54,597 nt of DNA from an uncultured Actinomycetes bacterium (GCA_903933585.1 CAIZKO010000069.1:1-54597), one strand, 5' to 3'; shown: positions 41,450-50,045, counted from the stretch's first letter. Numbers and translations are program-made. The notes: generated by a model from the sequence alone, not told the origin.

Positions 41450-42817
41450 TCACAATAATCCGTCCTGCGCGAGTTCACCAAGTGTTATCGGAGAGATTAT
41501 CGGCCGGTATACACCTTTTATTCGATCTGCATCTGGGCTATCGAGTAAATCCGCTACGTTGCGTGAACAGATGCGTCCCTGACACATTCCCATTCCACAC
41601 CGCGTCATCAGTTTTGCGCTGCGGGCATCATCTGCGTCCAACTCTGTAAAGGCGCTTTGAATCGCCGCATGGGTTACCTCTTCACATCTACAGATTATGG
41701 TCTCTGGAGTGAGCCAACTCTTCCAGCCCAATGCGATCGGATAAACGCGCTGTAAAGTCAGGGCAAAGCGTCTGGCCTTGCGCCTAATTTTCTTTAAATC
41801 GCGCAGGTTTGTCCGAGAATCGGCAGCAGCCAGCCCAGCTATTGCACCTTCCGCTAAGGAGAGTGCGGAGCCACCGATTCCAGTGATCTCACCTGCGGCA
41901 AATATGTGAAGTTCTGAGTGTGCGGAACTGGCACGCTGATTTTCATCCACCGCCACGACTACCGAGCCATCTGCTGCAACCTCTTCCTTTAAGCCCAACG
42001 CGCCTGCCATTGAGGTATCAGGAGTAAAGCCCCATCCGATGGCGGCAACATCACAGTTGATTGAGTATGTTGATGTGATATGAAATTCTGCATCTATGTT
42101 GGCTACGGTAATCGATTCCAGGAGACCATCACTGTCCGCATGCGCGGAGATAACGGCCTGCTTAAAACGCATCTCTACCTTGGCTTTACGTAATGTGAGA
42201 AGGTAACCCAGCCCCTCGCTGATCTTCGCTGGATTTTGTAGCAAGGAGAGAATTTCTGGGAGCCAGGCAAATTTTCCGGCGGCCTCTATCAGCCCAACAA
42301 CTTTCCCGCCGTGAGAACTTAACCCTGCTGCAACGGGTAGTAGGAAGGGACCGCTGCCAGCCACGACAATCCGTTTGCCAGCAATTACTCCACTGCCTTT
42401 TAGAAGAGATTGCGCCGCACCTGCAGTCATCACGCCTGGAATATCCCATCCCGGAAATGGAAGAGACCGGTCGTAAGCCCCAGTAGCAAGAATCAATCGG
42501 CTGGTAATAAAAGCGCCATCCTTGTAGCGCAAAACGACCTCTCCGTTAATAACTGAAGCGCTCCAGATAGTTGTGTTGGGGTAGATCGTGATTCTGGGAT
42601 TAGCAATTATGGCATCCATCAGAAGTGAGCCCTGATCGAAGTTGTGGTGACGAGATTGATCATCGCTTTCGATCCCAGTGTGTCGCCAATACTGTCCACC
42701 GAGACGGGGCGCTGAATCTAGGAGCGCAACGTTGCAGCCGGCGTTGGCCGCGTACTTGGCGGCGTTGAGTCCAGCCGGGCCACCACCGATCACAATGACT
42801 TGATGTCTAAGCTCCAT
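41450..42817 (-). CDS. D-hydroxyproline dehydrogenase alpha subunit (FAD/NAD, BFD-like)
   Basis: 455 aa. An N-terminal FAD motif (VIVIGGGPAGLNAAKYA), a NAD-type second Rossmann fold (VVAGSGPFLLPVA) and a C-terminal [2Fe-2S] BFD-like domain with CRCEEVTH and RCGMGMCQGRIC are present. It resembles HcnB/SoxA-type subunits and the alpha subunit of heteromeric proline/hydroxyproline dehydrogenases. The ATG at 42817 is inside the end of the ferredoxin-like gene (11-bp overlap); a TTG at 42832 is possible. It forms one complex with the next two genes upstream. Confidence 0.87.
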   Translation of the reverse strand: MELRHQVIVIGGGPAGLNAAKYAANAGCNVALLDSAPRLGGQYWRHTGIESDDQSRHHNFDQGSLLMDAIIANPRITIYPNTTIWSASVINGEVVLRYKDGAFITSRLILATGAYDRSLPFPGWDIPGVMTAGAAQSLLKGSGVIAGKRIVVAGSGPFLLPVAAGLSSHGGKVVGLIEAAGKFAWLPEILSLLQNPAKISEGLGYLLTLRKAKVEMRFKQAVISAHADSDGLLESITVANIDAEFHITSTYSINCDVAAIGWGFTPDTSMAGALGLKEEVAADGSVVVAVDENQRASSAHSELHIFAAGEITGIGGSALSLAEGAIAGLAAADSRTNLRDLKKIRRKARRFALTLQRVYPIALGWKSWLTPETIICRCEEVTHAAIQSAFTELDADDARSAKLMTRCGMGMCQGRICSRNVADLLDSPDADRIKGVYRPIISPITLGELAQDGLL

Positions 42818-43055
42818 CTTGCACCGCCACAACCATTCCCGCTTTGACTTCTGTTATGCAACTCCGTTGGTTGGGTTGACCGTCAATAATGATTAAACAA
42901 TCAAAGCAAACGCCTATACCGCAGAATATTCCGCGCGGCTTACCTGCAGCGCGCGTGAGCCGCGTAATTCTCTCATTATGTGCAATAAGAGCAGCAGCCA
43001 CTGACTGTCCTTCGCGCGCAGTGAGTTCAACTCCATTAAAAGTAAAGGTGATCAC
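42807..43055 (-). CDS. D-hydroxyproline dehydrogenase [2Fe-2S] small subunit
   Basis: 82 aa ferredoxin-like protein (Fer2_4/HcnA type). CGIGVCFDC plus a later Cys (RSCITEV) make the plant-type [2Fe-2S] centre. It bridges electrons between the two flavin subunits. It starts with GTG at 43055, overlapping the beta-subunit stop by 4 bp, and ends inside the alpha subunit start. The gene is small enough to be missed by automatic annotation. Confidence 0.9.
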   Translation of the reverse strand: MITFTFNGVELTAREGQSVAAALIAHNERITRLTRAAGKPRGIFCGIGVCFDCLIIIDGQPNQRSCITEVKAGMVVAVQDGA

Positions 43056-44206
43056 GAGGCTGCTGCCTTTGCGAATCGAGCCGGAGCAAATGGGGTGGGA
43101 TTCATAAATGAGGGACGGTCAAATATTCCATCACAGATTAATTGGGCGCTAGCTGGAGCCAGCCCAATACCCGCTCCTTCATGGCCCGCATTGTGCCAAA
43201 ACCCTTTAAAGATGGGGTCTTCGCCGATGACCGGCAGGTGGTCGGGAGCATAGGGCCGGAAGCCCCGGTATGCGCGCAATAGTTGAATATCAGCCAAGAT
43301 CGGAAAGAGCGCTATCGCTTGGCGCGCCAAGATTCGTAAGATCTCGAAATCAATTCCATCTTGGAAGCCCACTCTCTCGCGCGAAGCACCAATCAGAATT
43401 GTTCCGCTCTGCGTTCCTTCAACTACTGCGCTCGATTGTAGGTCAGCATCACCGCTGGATACATTGGCAACATATTCCGCGTCATAAACCTTATGAAAGA
43501 TGATTTTGCGGGTTGGCGCGGAGACGAGAATGAATCCGCGGCGAGGTGCAATGGGAAGCGCTGACCCGGCGAGTTGGGCGATCTGCCCCGCCCAGGTTCC
43601 GGTTGCATTGACGATCACTGGTGCGTTAAATGTTCCTTGACTAGTGACAACACCAGTTACAGCACCATCGTTCGTTGTAATTGCAGTGACGTTCGCTCCA
43701 GATACAAATTTCCCACCACGTGCCTTCGTTGCACGCAGGATATGTGCCGCGGCAAGCATCGGCTGGCATTGCGCATCCTGCGGATAGAAAGCGCCATCTG
43801 TAATCGAATGAGATAAGTGTGGTTCTAGCGCCCGCAACTCTGTTATCGATATATCTTGCGCATCAATACCAGCAATACGTTGTGCAGCAGTCAGCGTGCG
43901 TAACGACCTCAGACCATCTTCGCTGCGTGCTACAACCAATCCACCTTTGGCTTCTAGCTCAAAGCCGCCGCCAATATCTTCCTGAATCTCAAACCAGGCA
44001 TCGCGCGATCGCAGCGCTAAATCCAGTTCGGGGCCGGGGGCTTTATCGCTGACCAAGATATTTCCCTCACCGGCACTTGTTGTACCAGTGGCCACATTTC
44101 CACGATCAATAACAAGCACCTTCATCCCCGCGTTTGTAAGGGAGAGGGCTGTGGTCGCTCCTACAATCCCCGCACCAATAATGATGGCATCAGGGTTGCT
44201 ATTCAC
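43052..44206 (-). CDS. D-hydroxyproline dehydrogenase beta subunit (DAO-type FAD oxidoreductase)
   Basis: 384 aa of the glycine/D-amino-acid oxidase family: AIIIGAGIVGATTALSL binds FAD, and the C-terminal GHEGAGIGLAPASA holds the flavin. It carries the catalytic site that oxidises cis-4-hydroxy-D-proline. The start is GTG at 44206; TAGTCT lies seven bases upstream, overlapping the stop codon of the aldolase gene, so a separate leaderless transcript may begin here. It is the first gene of the hydroxyproline part proper. Confidence 0.87.
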   Translation of the reverse strand: MNSNPDAIIIGAGIVGATTALSLTNAGMKVLVIDRGNVATGTTSAGEGNILVSDKAPGPELDLALRSRDAWFEIQEDIGGGFELEAKGGLVVARSEDGLRSLRTLTAAQRIAGIDAQDISITELRALEPHLSHSITDGAFYPQDAQCQPMLAAAHILRATKARGGKFVSGANVTAITTNDGAVTGVVTSQGTFNAPVIVNATGTWAGQIAQLAGSALPIAPRRGFILVSAPTRKIIFHKVYDAEYVANVSSGDADLQSSAVVEGTQSGTILIGASRERVGFQDGIDFEILRILARQAIALFPILADIQLLRAYRGFRPYAPDHLPVIGEDPIFKGFWHNAGHEGAGIGLAPASAQLICDGIFDRPSFMNPTPFAPARFAKAAAS

Positions 44207-44213
44207 ATTGATA

Positions 44214-44219
44214 AGACTA
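44214..44219 (-). promoter_or_regulatory. Leaderless -10 element for the hydroxyproline genes
   Basis: TAGTCT on the minus strand, seven bases before the GTG at 44206. Its first three bases are the stop codon of the class II aldolase gene. Confidence 0.45.
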
Positions 44220-45053
44220 TTCCAAATTGAGAAGTTTCAGCAGGCGAGTTATCTCCGAGGTAACTTCAGCGCGAGCAGAGCTGATGTATTTTCGCGGATC
44301 TACCAACTTTTCATTGCTAGCCAAGGTTGCTCTCACCGCATCGGTGAAGATGTGGTTGAGGTGGGTGGCGATATTAATCTTTCGCATTCCGGCGCGCACC
44401 GCGCTCTGCAAGTCGGGGTCATTAACCCCAGACGAGCCATGTAAAACAAGAGGTATGGGTACCGCTCGGTGAATTTCAGCGATTAAGTCAAAATCTAATT
44501 GTGCGTCCCGACTTGTCATTGCATGGGAGGAGCCCACCGCTACAGCTAGAAGATCAACCCCGGTTTCGGCCACAAATGACTTTGCATCGGCTGGTTTGGT
44601 GCGGATTCCAGGAGCATGCACCCCATCTTTACCACCAATCTCGCCTAGTTCTACCTCAATCGTTGCTCCGTACGAGTGTGCCAGGGCAGCCATCTCTTTG
44701 GAGGTCTTTACATTCTCTGCAAAATCTAACTTTGACCCGTCGTACATGATGCTGTCATAACCTAGATCGAGGGCTCGGCGAATTAACTCGGTATCTTCTG
44801 CATGATCTAAGTGAACTGATGTCGGTACCGTTGCGGCGGTCGCGCACGCCAGCGTTGCTAGTGAGATTGGTTCCAGAGCACCATGATATGTGACAGCGTT
44901 CTGGCTAATTTGCAAAATAACAGGAAGTTGAGCAATCTGCGCACCCGCGATAATCGCTTCTGCATGTTCAAGGAGAATTACATTAAAGGCACCGACGGCT
45001 GTCCCTGCACGATCGGCCTCGCGAACGATTTCAAGCGATGACAATTTTGACAC
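44217..45053 (-). CDS. Class II fructose/tagatose-bisphosphate aldolase family protein
   Basis: 278 aa, the short GatY/KbaY-type length. Zinc ligands are His in VHLDHAED, Glu in VELGEIGG and His in LVLHGSSGVND; NIATHLNH follows near the C-terminus. It splits ketose-1,6-bisphosphate into DHAP and glyceraldehyde-3-phosphate. With the SIS, ROK and NagA-like genes it fits a galactosamine-type (tagatose) or related route. The GTG at 45053 overlaps the regulator gene by 23 bp; the TTG at 45044 is an alternative. Confidence 0.88.
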   Translation of the reverse strand: MSKLSSLEIVREADRAGTAVGAFNVILLEHAEAIIAGAQIAQLPVILQISQNAVTYHGALEPISLATLACATAATVPTSVHLDHAEDTELIRRALDLGYDSIMYDGSKLDFAENVKTSKEMAALAHSYGATIEVELGEIGGKDGVHAPGIRTKPADAKSFVAETGVDLLAVAVGSSHAMTSRDAQLDFDLIAEIHRAVPIPLVLHGSSGVNDPDLQSAVRAGMRKINIATHLNHIFTDAVRATLASNEKLVDPRKYISSARAEVTSEITRLLKLLNLE

Positions 45054-45822
45054 CAGCCCCTTCTAGAATCGCGGTAGCCTTATCAGAGATACCCTCATCG
45101 GTAATAATCGTGTCAATCTGTTCCCGAGTGCGAATCATGGCAAAAGCGCTACGTTCAAATTTAGAGGAGTCGGTCACGATAATGACTTGGGCGGCTCGGG
45201 CGGCAATTTGTTGGTTCACTCTCGCTTCATCTTCATGACGCGCAGTTGCACCCACATTTGGGTCCAGTCCTTCAACCCCTACAAAGGCAATATCAATAGC
45301 TACATCATTGAGAACTTGCTCTGCGTAAGGTCCAGTCAGCTCATAGGACTGCGGGCGCGCCACTCCACCAGTAACAACAATCTTGATGTGGTGGCGCACC
45401 GTTAATTCTGTGGCAATGTTGAGTGCGTTGGTGACGATGGTGAGTGCAGGAGGGTCGCCAAAGGCGCCGGGACCAAAAGTTGGGGACTTGGCGAGAACTC
45501 GCGCGATCTCAGTGGTAGTTGTGCCGCCGTTTAGTCCGACTACTTGATGGCGCTGGACCATCTGCGCGGCAACAATAGCTATCCGTTTCTTGGCATCTTC
45601 CTGGCGCGCAATTTTGTAGGTGAGTGGCAATTTAAAGGAACCGCCTGTAGCGACAGCGCCTCCATGTGTTCTATTAAGGAGTTGTTGCTCTGCTAAAACA
45701 TCGAAATCTCTGCGGATTGTCGCGGAGGAGACATGTAGCGAGAGCGCCGCTTCATCAACTTCTAGGCTGCCCTGTCGTATCAACAGTTCTAGGATCGCGT
45801 TGAGCCTAGATTGACGGCTCAC
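45031..45822 (-). CDS. DeoR/GlpR-family transcriptional regulator
   Basis: 263 aa. An N-terminal winged helix-turn-helix (RLNAILELLIRQGSLEVDE ... SSATIRRDFDVL) and a C-terminal phosphosugar-sensing domain (VGLNGGTTTTEIAR, NALNIATEL, FVGVEGLD, VIIVTDSSKF) are present. Such proteins repress sugar-use genes and are released by a sugar phosphate. It is inside the operon between the permeases and the aldolase, so it probably regulates itself too. The divergent AT-rich region at 49030-49082 is a candidate target. Confidence 0.92.
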   Translation of the reverse strand: MSRQSRLNAILELLIRQGSLEVDEAALSLHVSSATIRRDFDVLAEQQLLNRTHGGAVATGGSFKLPLTYKIARQEDAKKRIAIVAAQMVQRHQVVGLNGGTTTTEIARVLAKSPTFGPGAFGDPPALTIVTNALNIATELTVRHHIKIVVTGGVARPQSYELTGPYAEQVLNDVAIDIAFVGVEGLDPNVGATARHEDEARVNQQIAARAAQVIIVTDSSKFERSAFAMIRTREQIDTIITDEGISDKATAILEGAGVKIVIA

Positions 45823-46673
45823 TTCACGCTACCAGCCGTAAGGCCACTCACCAGGTACTTTTCAATCATTGCGAAGAGAATTACCACTGGCACGATAGCA
45901 ATGAGTGATCCGGCAAAGAGGTACTGCCATTGCACCTGGTATTGACCTATAAGCGATTCCAACCCCACAGTAAGAGGCTGATGCGCCGGCGAGCTCTCAA
46001 TCGTCAACGCAATAACGAACTCGTTCCAGGCGGAGATGAAGGTAAAGATAAAGGCGGTAACCAGTCCTGGCAGCGCTATTGGCAGAATTATTTGGCGCAA
46101 AGCCTGCATGCGCGTGGCGCCATCGATCCAGGCTGCCTCTTCAATTTCAACAGGGATACTGGCGAAGAAGCTGGAGAGAATCCAGATCGAGAAGGCCATA
46201 TTAAATGCGGCATATACCAAGATGAGCGCCATCCAAGTGTTAACCAGATGGAATCTAATGATTTCGCGAAAGATTCCGATGATAAGCGAGGTAGGCGAGA
46301 ACATCTGGGTGACTAACACTAAGAGCAAAAATGCATTACGCCCTTTAAATCTATTACGGCCAACATAGTAAGCCGCCGGAATTGCCAAGAGCAATACCAA
46401 GACTGTCGCTGAGAGCGAGACCACGATGCTGGTGCGTAGGTATTGCGCTAAAGGCAGTTGTTTCCAGATAGTGATGTAGTTAGACCAGGTCCAATGTTGG
46501 GGAAGATAAGTCGTAGGGATCGTGAGAATTTCAGCTTTTGATTTAACTGAAGTAATCATCATCTCTATATATGGAGCTAGAAAGATGAGTGCGATAGTCC
46601 ATCCCGAGATCGTTAGGGTGACTTTGCGCCCTGTGATCTTTTTCCGTGACTTCTTAGTTAACAACGTAGTCAT
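45819..46673 (-). CDS. Carbohydrate ABC transporter permease (MalG type)
   Basis: 284 aa with six helices. The EAA loop that contacts the ATPase reads EEAAWIDGATRMQALRQIIL. The final segment SGLTAGSVK is typical of MalG-like subunits. It pairs with the permease upstream (1-bp overlap) and the binding protein. The operon has no ATP-binding subunit, so a shared MsiK-like ATPase encoded elsewhere is likely, as is common in actinobacteria. Confidence 0.93.
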   Translation of the reverse strand: MTTLLTKKSRKKITGRKVTLTISGWTIALIFLAPYIEMMITSVKSKAEILTIPTTYLPQHWTWSNYITIWKQLPLAQYLRTSIVVSLSATVLVLLLAIPAAYYVGRNRFKGRNAFLLLVLVTQMFSPTSLIIGIFREIIRFHLVNTWMALILVYAAFNMAFSIWILSSFFASIPVEIEEAAWIDGATRMQALRQIILPIALPGLVTAFIFTFISAWNEFVIALTIESSPAHQPLTVGLESLIGQYQVQWQYLFAGSLIAIVPVVILFAMIEKYLVSGLTAGSVK

Positions 46674-47557
46674 TAGGAGTCATCCCTCCAGCGTGAAACC
46701 TTCAGGAATAAGACAATGAAGAGCAAGATAATTCCAAAGTTGATAGTGGCCATCGAAGCAGATTGCGCGATATCTGCATTGCGGAAGGAAATTTTATATG
46801 CCAGCGTGGTTGTGGTATCTGTCGAATAACCAGGCCCGCCAGTAGTCATCACCCAAATGATCGGAAATGAGTTGAAGACATTGATGAGGTTGATCACCAT
46901 AGAGATGAGGAGCGCTGGCCGTAGTAATGGGAAGATGATGTTCTTATAGCGTTGCCATCCAGAAGCTCCGTCAACCGTTGAAGCCTCCAAGATATCTTCA
47001 CCAATTGTTGTGAGACCTGCAAGAACAACATAAGTGGTAAAAGGTACCGAAACGAAGATTGCAACAACAATGAGCCAAGTAAACGATTGAGTTTGCGATC
47101 CTAAGAATTGTTTCTGGTCTTGAATTAAACCCAACGACAAAAGTATGCGATTGAGAACTCCGTAGTAGCCATTGAGGATCCAGAGCCATGAAGTGGATGT
47201 CATAACCACTGAGGCCGCCCATGGAACAATAAGCGCGTAACGAACAAAGCGTCGTCCTGGGAACTTGGCGTGCAAGATTTGCGCCACAGGTAGCGAAATG
47301 AGCACCGTCAAAACAACGATAGAGATAGTCCAGATAACAGTACGTTCAAGTACTGCCGTGAGATTGGGATTGCGAAAGAGGGTCCGGTAATTGCTTAAAC
47401 CAGCAAAGCCGTGGGATGTACCGGTTGGATCAATGCTCATAAATGAGGTTTTAATCATCTCGAAAGCAGGATAAAGAACCATCAAGAAGATCACCGCCAT
47501 CGCGGGACCGATCCAAGGGAGCGCTCCTACGCGGTAACGCTTGCGAACGGTGGTCAA
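46673..47557 (-). CDS. Carbohydrate ABC transporter permease (MalF type)
   Basis: About 294 aa with six helices; the EAA loop is ILEASTVDGASGWQRYKNII. Two TTG starts are possible. That at 47596 begins only 4 bases after a strong hairpin and has no free ribosome site; that at 47557 lies behind AGTAGGGA, so it is preferred with modest confidence. It is the partner of the MalG-type permease and follows the binding-protein gene. Confidence 0.88.
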   Translation of the reverse strand: MTTVRKRYRVGALPWIGPAMAVIFLMVLYPAFEMIKTSFMSIDPTGTSHGFAGLSNYRTLFRNPNLTAVLERTVIWTISIVVLTVLISLPVAQILHAKFPGRRFVRYALIVPWAASVVMTSTSWLWILNGYYGVLNRILLSLGLIQDQKQFLGSQTQSFTWLIVVAIFVSVPFTTYVVLAGLTTIGEDILEASTVDGASGWQRYKNIIFPLLRPALLISMVINLINVFNSFPIIWVMTTGGPGYSTDTTTTLAYKISFRNADIAQSASMATINFGIILLFIVLFLKVSRWRDDS

Positions 47558-47600
47558 CTGATCCCTACTTCCCTTAAATTGCGAGTATTTCGCCAATAAT

Positions 47601-47633
47601 ATTGGGGGCCCGCATTAACTGCGAGCCCCCAAT
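47601..47633 (-). other. Strong intercistronic hairpin between binding protein and permease genes
   Basis: A 14-bp stem (47601-47614 with 47620-47633, one G-U pair on the minus-strand RNA) around a five-base loop. No T-run follows. Hairpins after binding-protein genes usually protect the upstream mRNA, so the binding protein is made in excess over the permeases. Confidence 0.7.
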
Positions 47634-47645
47634 CTCTTCTATTTA

Positions 47646-48896
47646 CTACTTAGCAGCAGCTGCTGCTGTTTGTAGCTGACCGAGAACCTTTGCAGGATCT
47701 CCGGTAACTGCTTGACCGATTCCTTGTTGGATCTGGCCCTTTACGGAGTTCCAAGAAGCGATATCTCCTGGGTAGAAGACTGCATTTGGAAGCAACTTAA
47801 TGAATGGAGCAAGAGCTGGATCTGATGCAGCCTTTGCGCCAGCAGACTTGGTTGCTGGAATAAACCCGCCAGCAGCTACCAAGAACTTAGCGTAGTTAGC
47901 AGGCTCGTAAATGAAGTCCATCCACTTTTGAATTGCAGCCTGGTTACCGTTCTTGCTATATGCGGTGAAGTAATCCTGAACACCCAGCGTTACTGGCTTA
48001 TGGCCCGTGTTAGAAACGAATGAACCGGTTCCAACATTGAGCTTTGCGCCGCCGTTTGCCTTGAGCCAGCTTCCGAGGAAGACGGAACCGTTGATGAATA
48101 CAGCCTTGCCAGCTGCAAACAGTGCTTGGGCACATGCTGTGCGGTCACACTTATCTGGATTTGGCTCGGTGTATCCCTTAGTGGTCAATGACTTCAAGAA
48201 GGTTGCTGTTGCAACGTTCGCAGGTGAATTAAGTACCCATGCCTTGGTTGCATAGTTGTAGTAGGAACCGCCGTTGCCGCCAGCCCAGATATTAAACTCT
48301 GCTTGTGCTTCCTCTGGTCCGAGTGGAATTGCGTATCCGTAGATACCCTTCAACTTACGATGGATGATTCCAAGATCAGTTGTCAATGACAGCCATGATG
48401 TTGGAAGCTTGGTGATTCCAGCCTTTGTCAAGAGATCCTTGTTGTAGAACAAGGCACGTGCTGAAGCCAGATCAGGTAGCGCGTAGACAACTCCGTTGTA
48501 CTTAGAGTTATTTAAGAATGCTGGAAGGATGTCAGCCAAAGTTGCTGGCGAGACAATCTTTGAAGCAGGGTAGAGAAGGCCGGCAGCAGCGGGAGCTGAG
48601 TAGTCACCCTTGTTAACAACATCTGGTGTCTGTCCGCTGGCAATCTGAGTTGCTACATATTGATCAATGTCGTTCCAGCTCTTCACGATTACATTAACCG
48701 TGATATCTGGATTGGCGGCATGGAAGCGGGTAGCGAAGTCGGTCCATTGATCTTGCTGGGTATGTCCGTCGCCAGGGTAATCGGCGGCGATCATGGTGAG
48801 GGTCGTTGCGGCATGTGAGGGCGTAATCCCCACAGCCATCGTTACAGCCAGAGCTATGGCAGATGTAACTGCCGCTCCGCGCGTCATTCTCTTCAT
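47646..48896 (-). CDS. Sugar ABC transporter substrate-binding protein
   Basis: 416 aa with a signal peptide (cleavage after SHA, residues about 1-29) and no lipobox Cys, so it may be freely secreted or held by the membrane complex. It belongs to the extracellular solute-binding family 1: FNNSKYNGVVYALPDLASA, ALFYNKDLLTKAGI. Two Cys (DKCDRTACAQ) could form a disulfide. The bound sugar is unknown; neighbouring kinase and deacetylase suggest an N-acetyl amino sugar. The ATG lies behind AAAGGAAG. Confidence 0.93.
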   Translation of the reverse strand: MKRMTRGAAVTSAIALAVTMAVGITPSHAATTLTMIAADYPGDGHTQQDQWTDFATRFHAANPDITVNVIVKSWNDIDQYVATQIASGQTPDVVNKGDYSAPAAAGLLYPASKIVSPATLADILPAFLNNSKYNGVVYALPDLASARALFYNKDLLTKAGITKLPTSWLSLTTDLGIIHRKLKGIYGYAIPLGPEEAQAEFNIWAGGNGGSYYNYATKAWVLNSPANVATATFLKSLTTKGYTEPNPDKCDRTACAQALFAAGKAVFINGSVFLGSWLKANGGAKLNVGTGSFVSNTGHKPVTLGVQDYFTAYSKNGNQAAIQKWMDFIYEPANYAKFLVAAGGFIPATKSAGAKAASDPALAPFIKLLPNAVFYPGDIASWNSVKGQIQQGIGQAVTGDPAKVLGQLQTAAAAAK

Positions 48897-49029
48897 CTAG
48901 TACTTCCTTTGCCTATAGGCCCGGCGGTATCCGGGGTTATGGTCAGGTTGGAGAGACGGTTTCATCCGTGGAGAGCTCCGACCTAACGGTGAGCACACTT
49001 CACTACCTTCCGGGGTCGAAGTCAAGCAC

Positions 49030-49082
49030 TTTTGCATAAATTTGTTGTTATAAAGCGAAAATTGGCAAAATCGAGCAAATTT
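49030..49082. promoter_or_regulatory. AT-rich repeated operator candidate in the divergent sugar-gene region
   Basis: The 224-bp gap between the binding protein (minus) and the SIS gene (plus) holds TTTTGC (49030-49035) and AAATTTG (49038-49044), matched in inverse by GCAAAA (49065-49070) and CAAATTT (49076-49082). AAAGCGAAAAT lies between. The block ends just before the -35 of the SIS promoter. Repeated half-sites of this kind fit a DeoR-family regulator. The rest of the gap shows no gene. Confidence 0.45.
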
Positions 49083-49084
49083 TC

Positions 49085-49114
49085 TTGACTTGATGGGTTC
49101 GCAACCCTTACCGT
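49085..49114 (+). promoter_or_regulatory. Leaderless promoter of the SIS-ROK-nagA operon
   Basis: TTGACT (49085-49090) and TACCGT (49109-49114) are 18 bp apart; the ATG at 49121 comes six bases after the -10. This is the clearest full leaderless promoter in the window. Confidence 0.65.
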
Positions 49115-49120
49115 GCGGAC

Positions 49121-50011
49121 ATGAAGAGTGATATTCAGTTCCACGCCGAGAGAGAGATCGATAGCCAACCCCAGATTTGGCGTGAAACCGCCCTCTTTGC
49201 CCCCACCGTCGCCCACCTCCTTCCTCAGCCAGGCGAGCGCGTGGCAGTCGTCGGTTGTGGCAGTTCTTGGTTTATGTCCCAGGCCTATGCCAGTCTCCGC
49301 GAAGCCGCCGGCCAGGGCGAATCGCACTACTTCACCGCCTCCGAGTACATCTATTCCCGCAGCTTTGACCGCGTCGTAGCCATTACTCGCAGCGGAACAA
49401 CAACTGAGACCGTTGAATTACTGCGCAATCTCAAAGGCAAGGTCCCCACAGTTGTCTTGACCGCCGTACCTGGATCGCCGGTAACCGAGTTTGCATCGGA
49501 CTCCATCATTATGGATTTCGCTGACGAGCAGTCGGTCGTACAGACCCGCTGGGCTACTGCAGCGCTTGGATTACTTCGCGCCTCACTTGGTACCGATCTC
49601 GATGCGCTGGCGCTCCAAGCAGAGATCGCACTCAATGAAGATCTTGGTGATCTCCCCATGATGGATGAAATTACCTTCATTGGAACTGGCTGGACCATTG
49701 GTCTTGCATCAGAGGCTGCTTTAAAAACTCGCGAAGCGGCACAATTTTGGGCCGAGGCCTATCCCGCCATGGATTATCGCCATGGACCCTTATCTATTTC
49801 GCAGCCCGGTAGGGCTGTCTGGGCATTCGGCGAGATTGAACCCGCATTGATTGCAGATATTGCGCAGACGGGCGCCACACTTGAATTGAGCACGCTCGAT
49901 CCCATGGCTCACCTCGTCAAGGCACAGCGACTCGCTATCGCGCTCGCCCGTGTTAAAGGTTTGAACCCGGACTTTCCTCGTAATCTCTCTCGATCGATTA
50001 TCTTGAATTAA
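49121..50011 (+). CDS. SIS-domain sugar-phosphate isomerase/deaminase
   Basis: 296 aa with two SIS domains. VAVVGCGSSWFMSQAYASL and VVAITRSGTTTETVELL form the first phosphosugar site; FIGTGWTIGLASEAALKTRE and AEAYPAMDYRHGP the second, as in the isomerase half of GlmS. No glutaminase domain is present, so it probably deaminates/isomerises a hexosamine 6-phosphate (AgaS-like) rather than making one. It starts the operon SIS-ROK-nagA-Gfo/Idh. Exact sugar is unknown. Confidence 0.85.
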   Translation: MKSDIQFHAEREIDSQPQIWRETALFAPTVAHLLPQPGERVAVVGCGSSWFMSQAYASLREAAGQGESHYFTASEYIYSRSFDRVVAITRSGTTTETVELLRNLKGKVPTVVLTAVPGSPVTEFASDSIIMDFADEQSVVQTRWATAALGLLRASLGTDLDALALQAEIALNEDLGDLPMMDEITFIGTGWTIGLASEAALKTREAAQFWAEAYPAMDYRHGPLSISQPGRAVWAFGEIEPALIADIAQTGATLELSTLDPMAHLVKAQRLAIALARVKGLNPDFPRNLSRSIILN

Positions 50012-50033
50012 TCAGATTAAACACAATCTCAAC

Positions 50034-50039
50034 TAAAGT
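50034..50039 (+). promoter_or_regulatory. Leaderless -10 element for the ROK kinase gene
   Basis: TAAAGT on the plus strand, six bases before the ATG at 50046. Confidence 0.45.
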
Positions 50040-50045
50040 GTGCAG

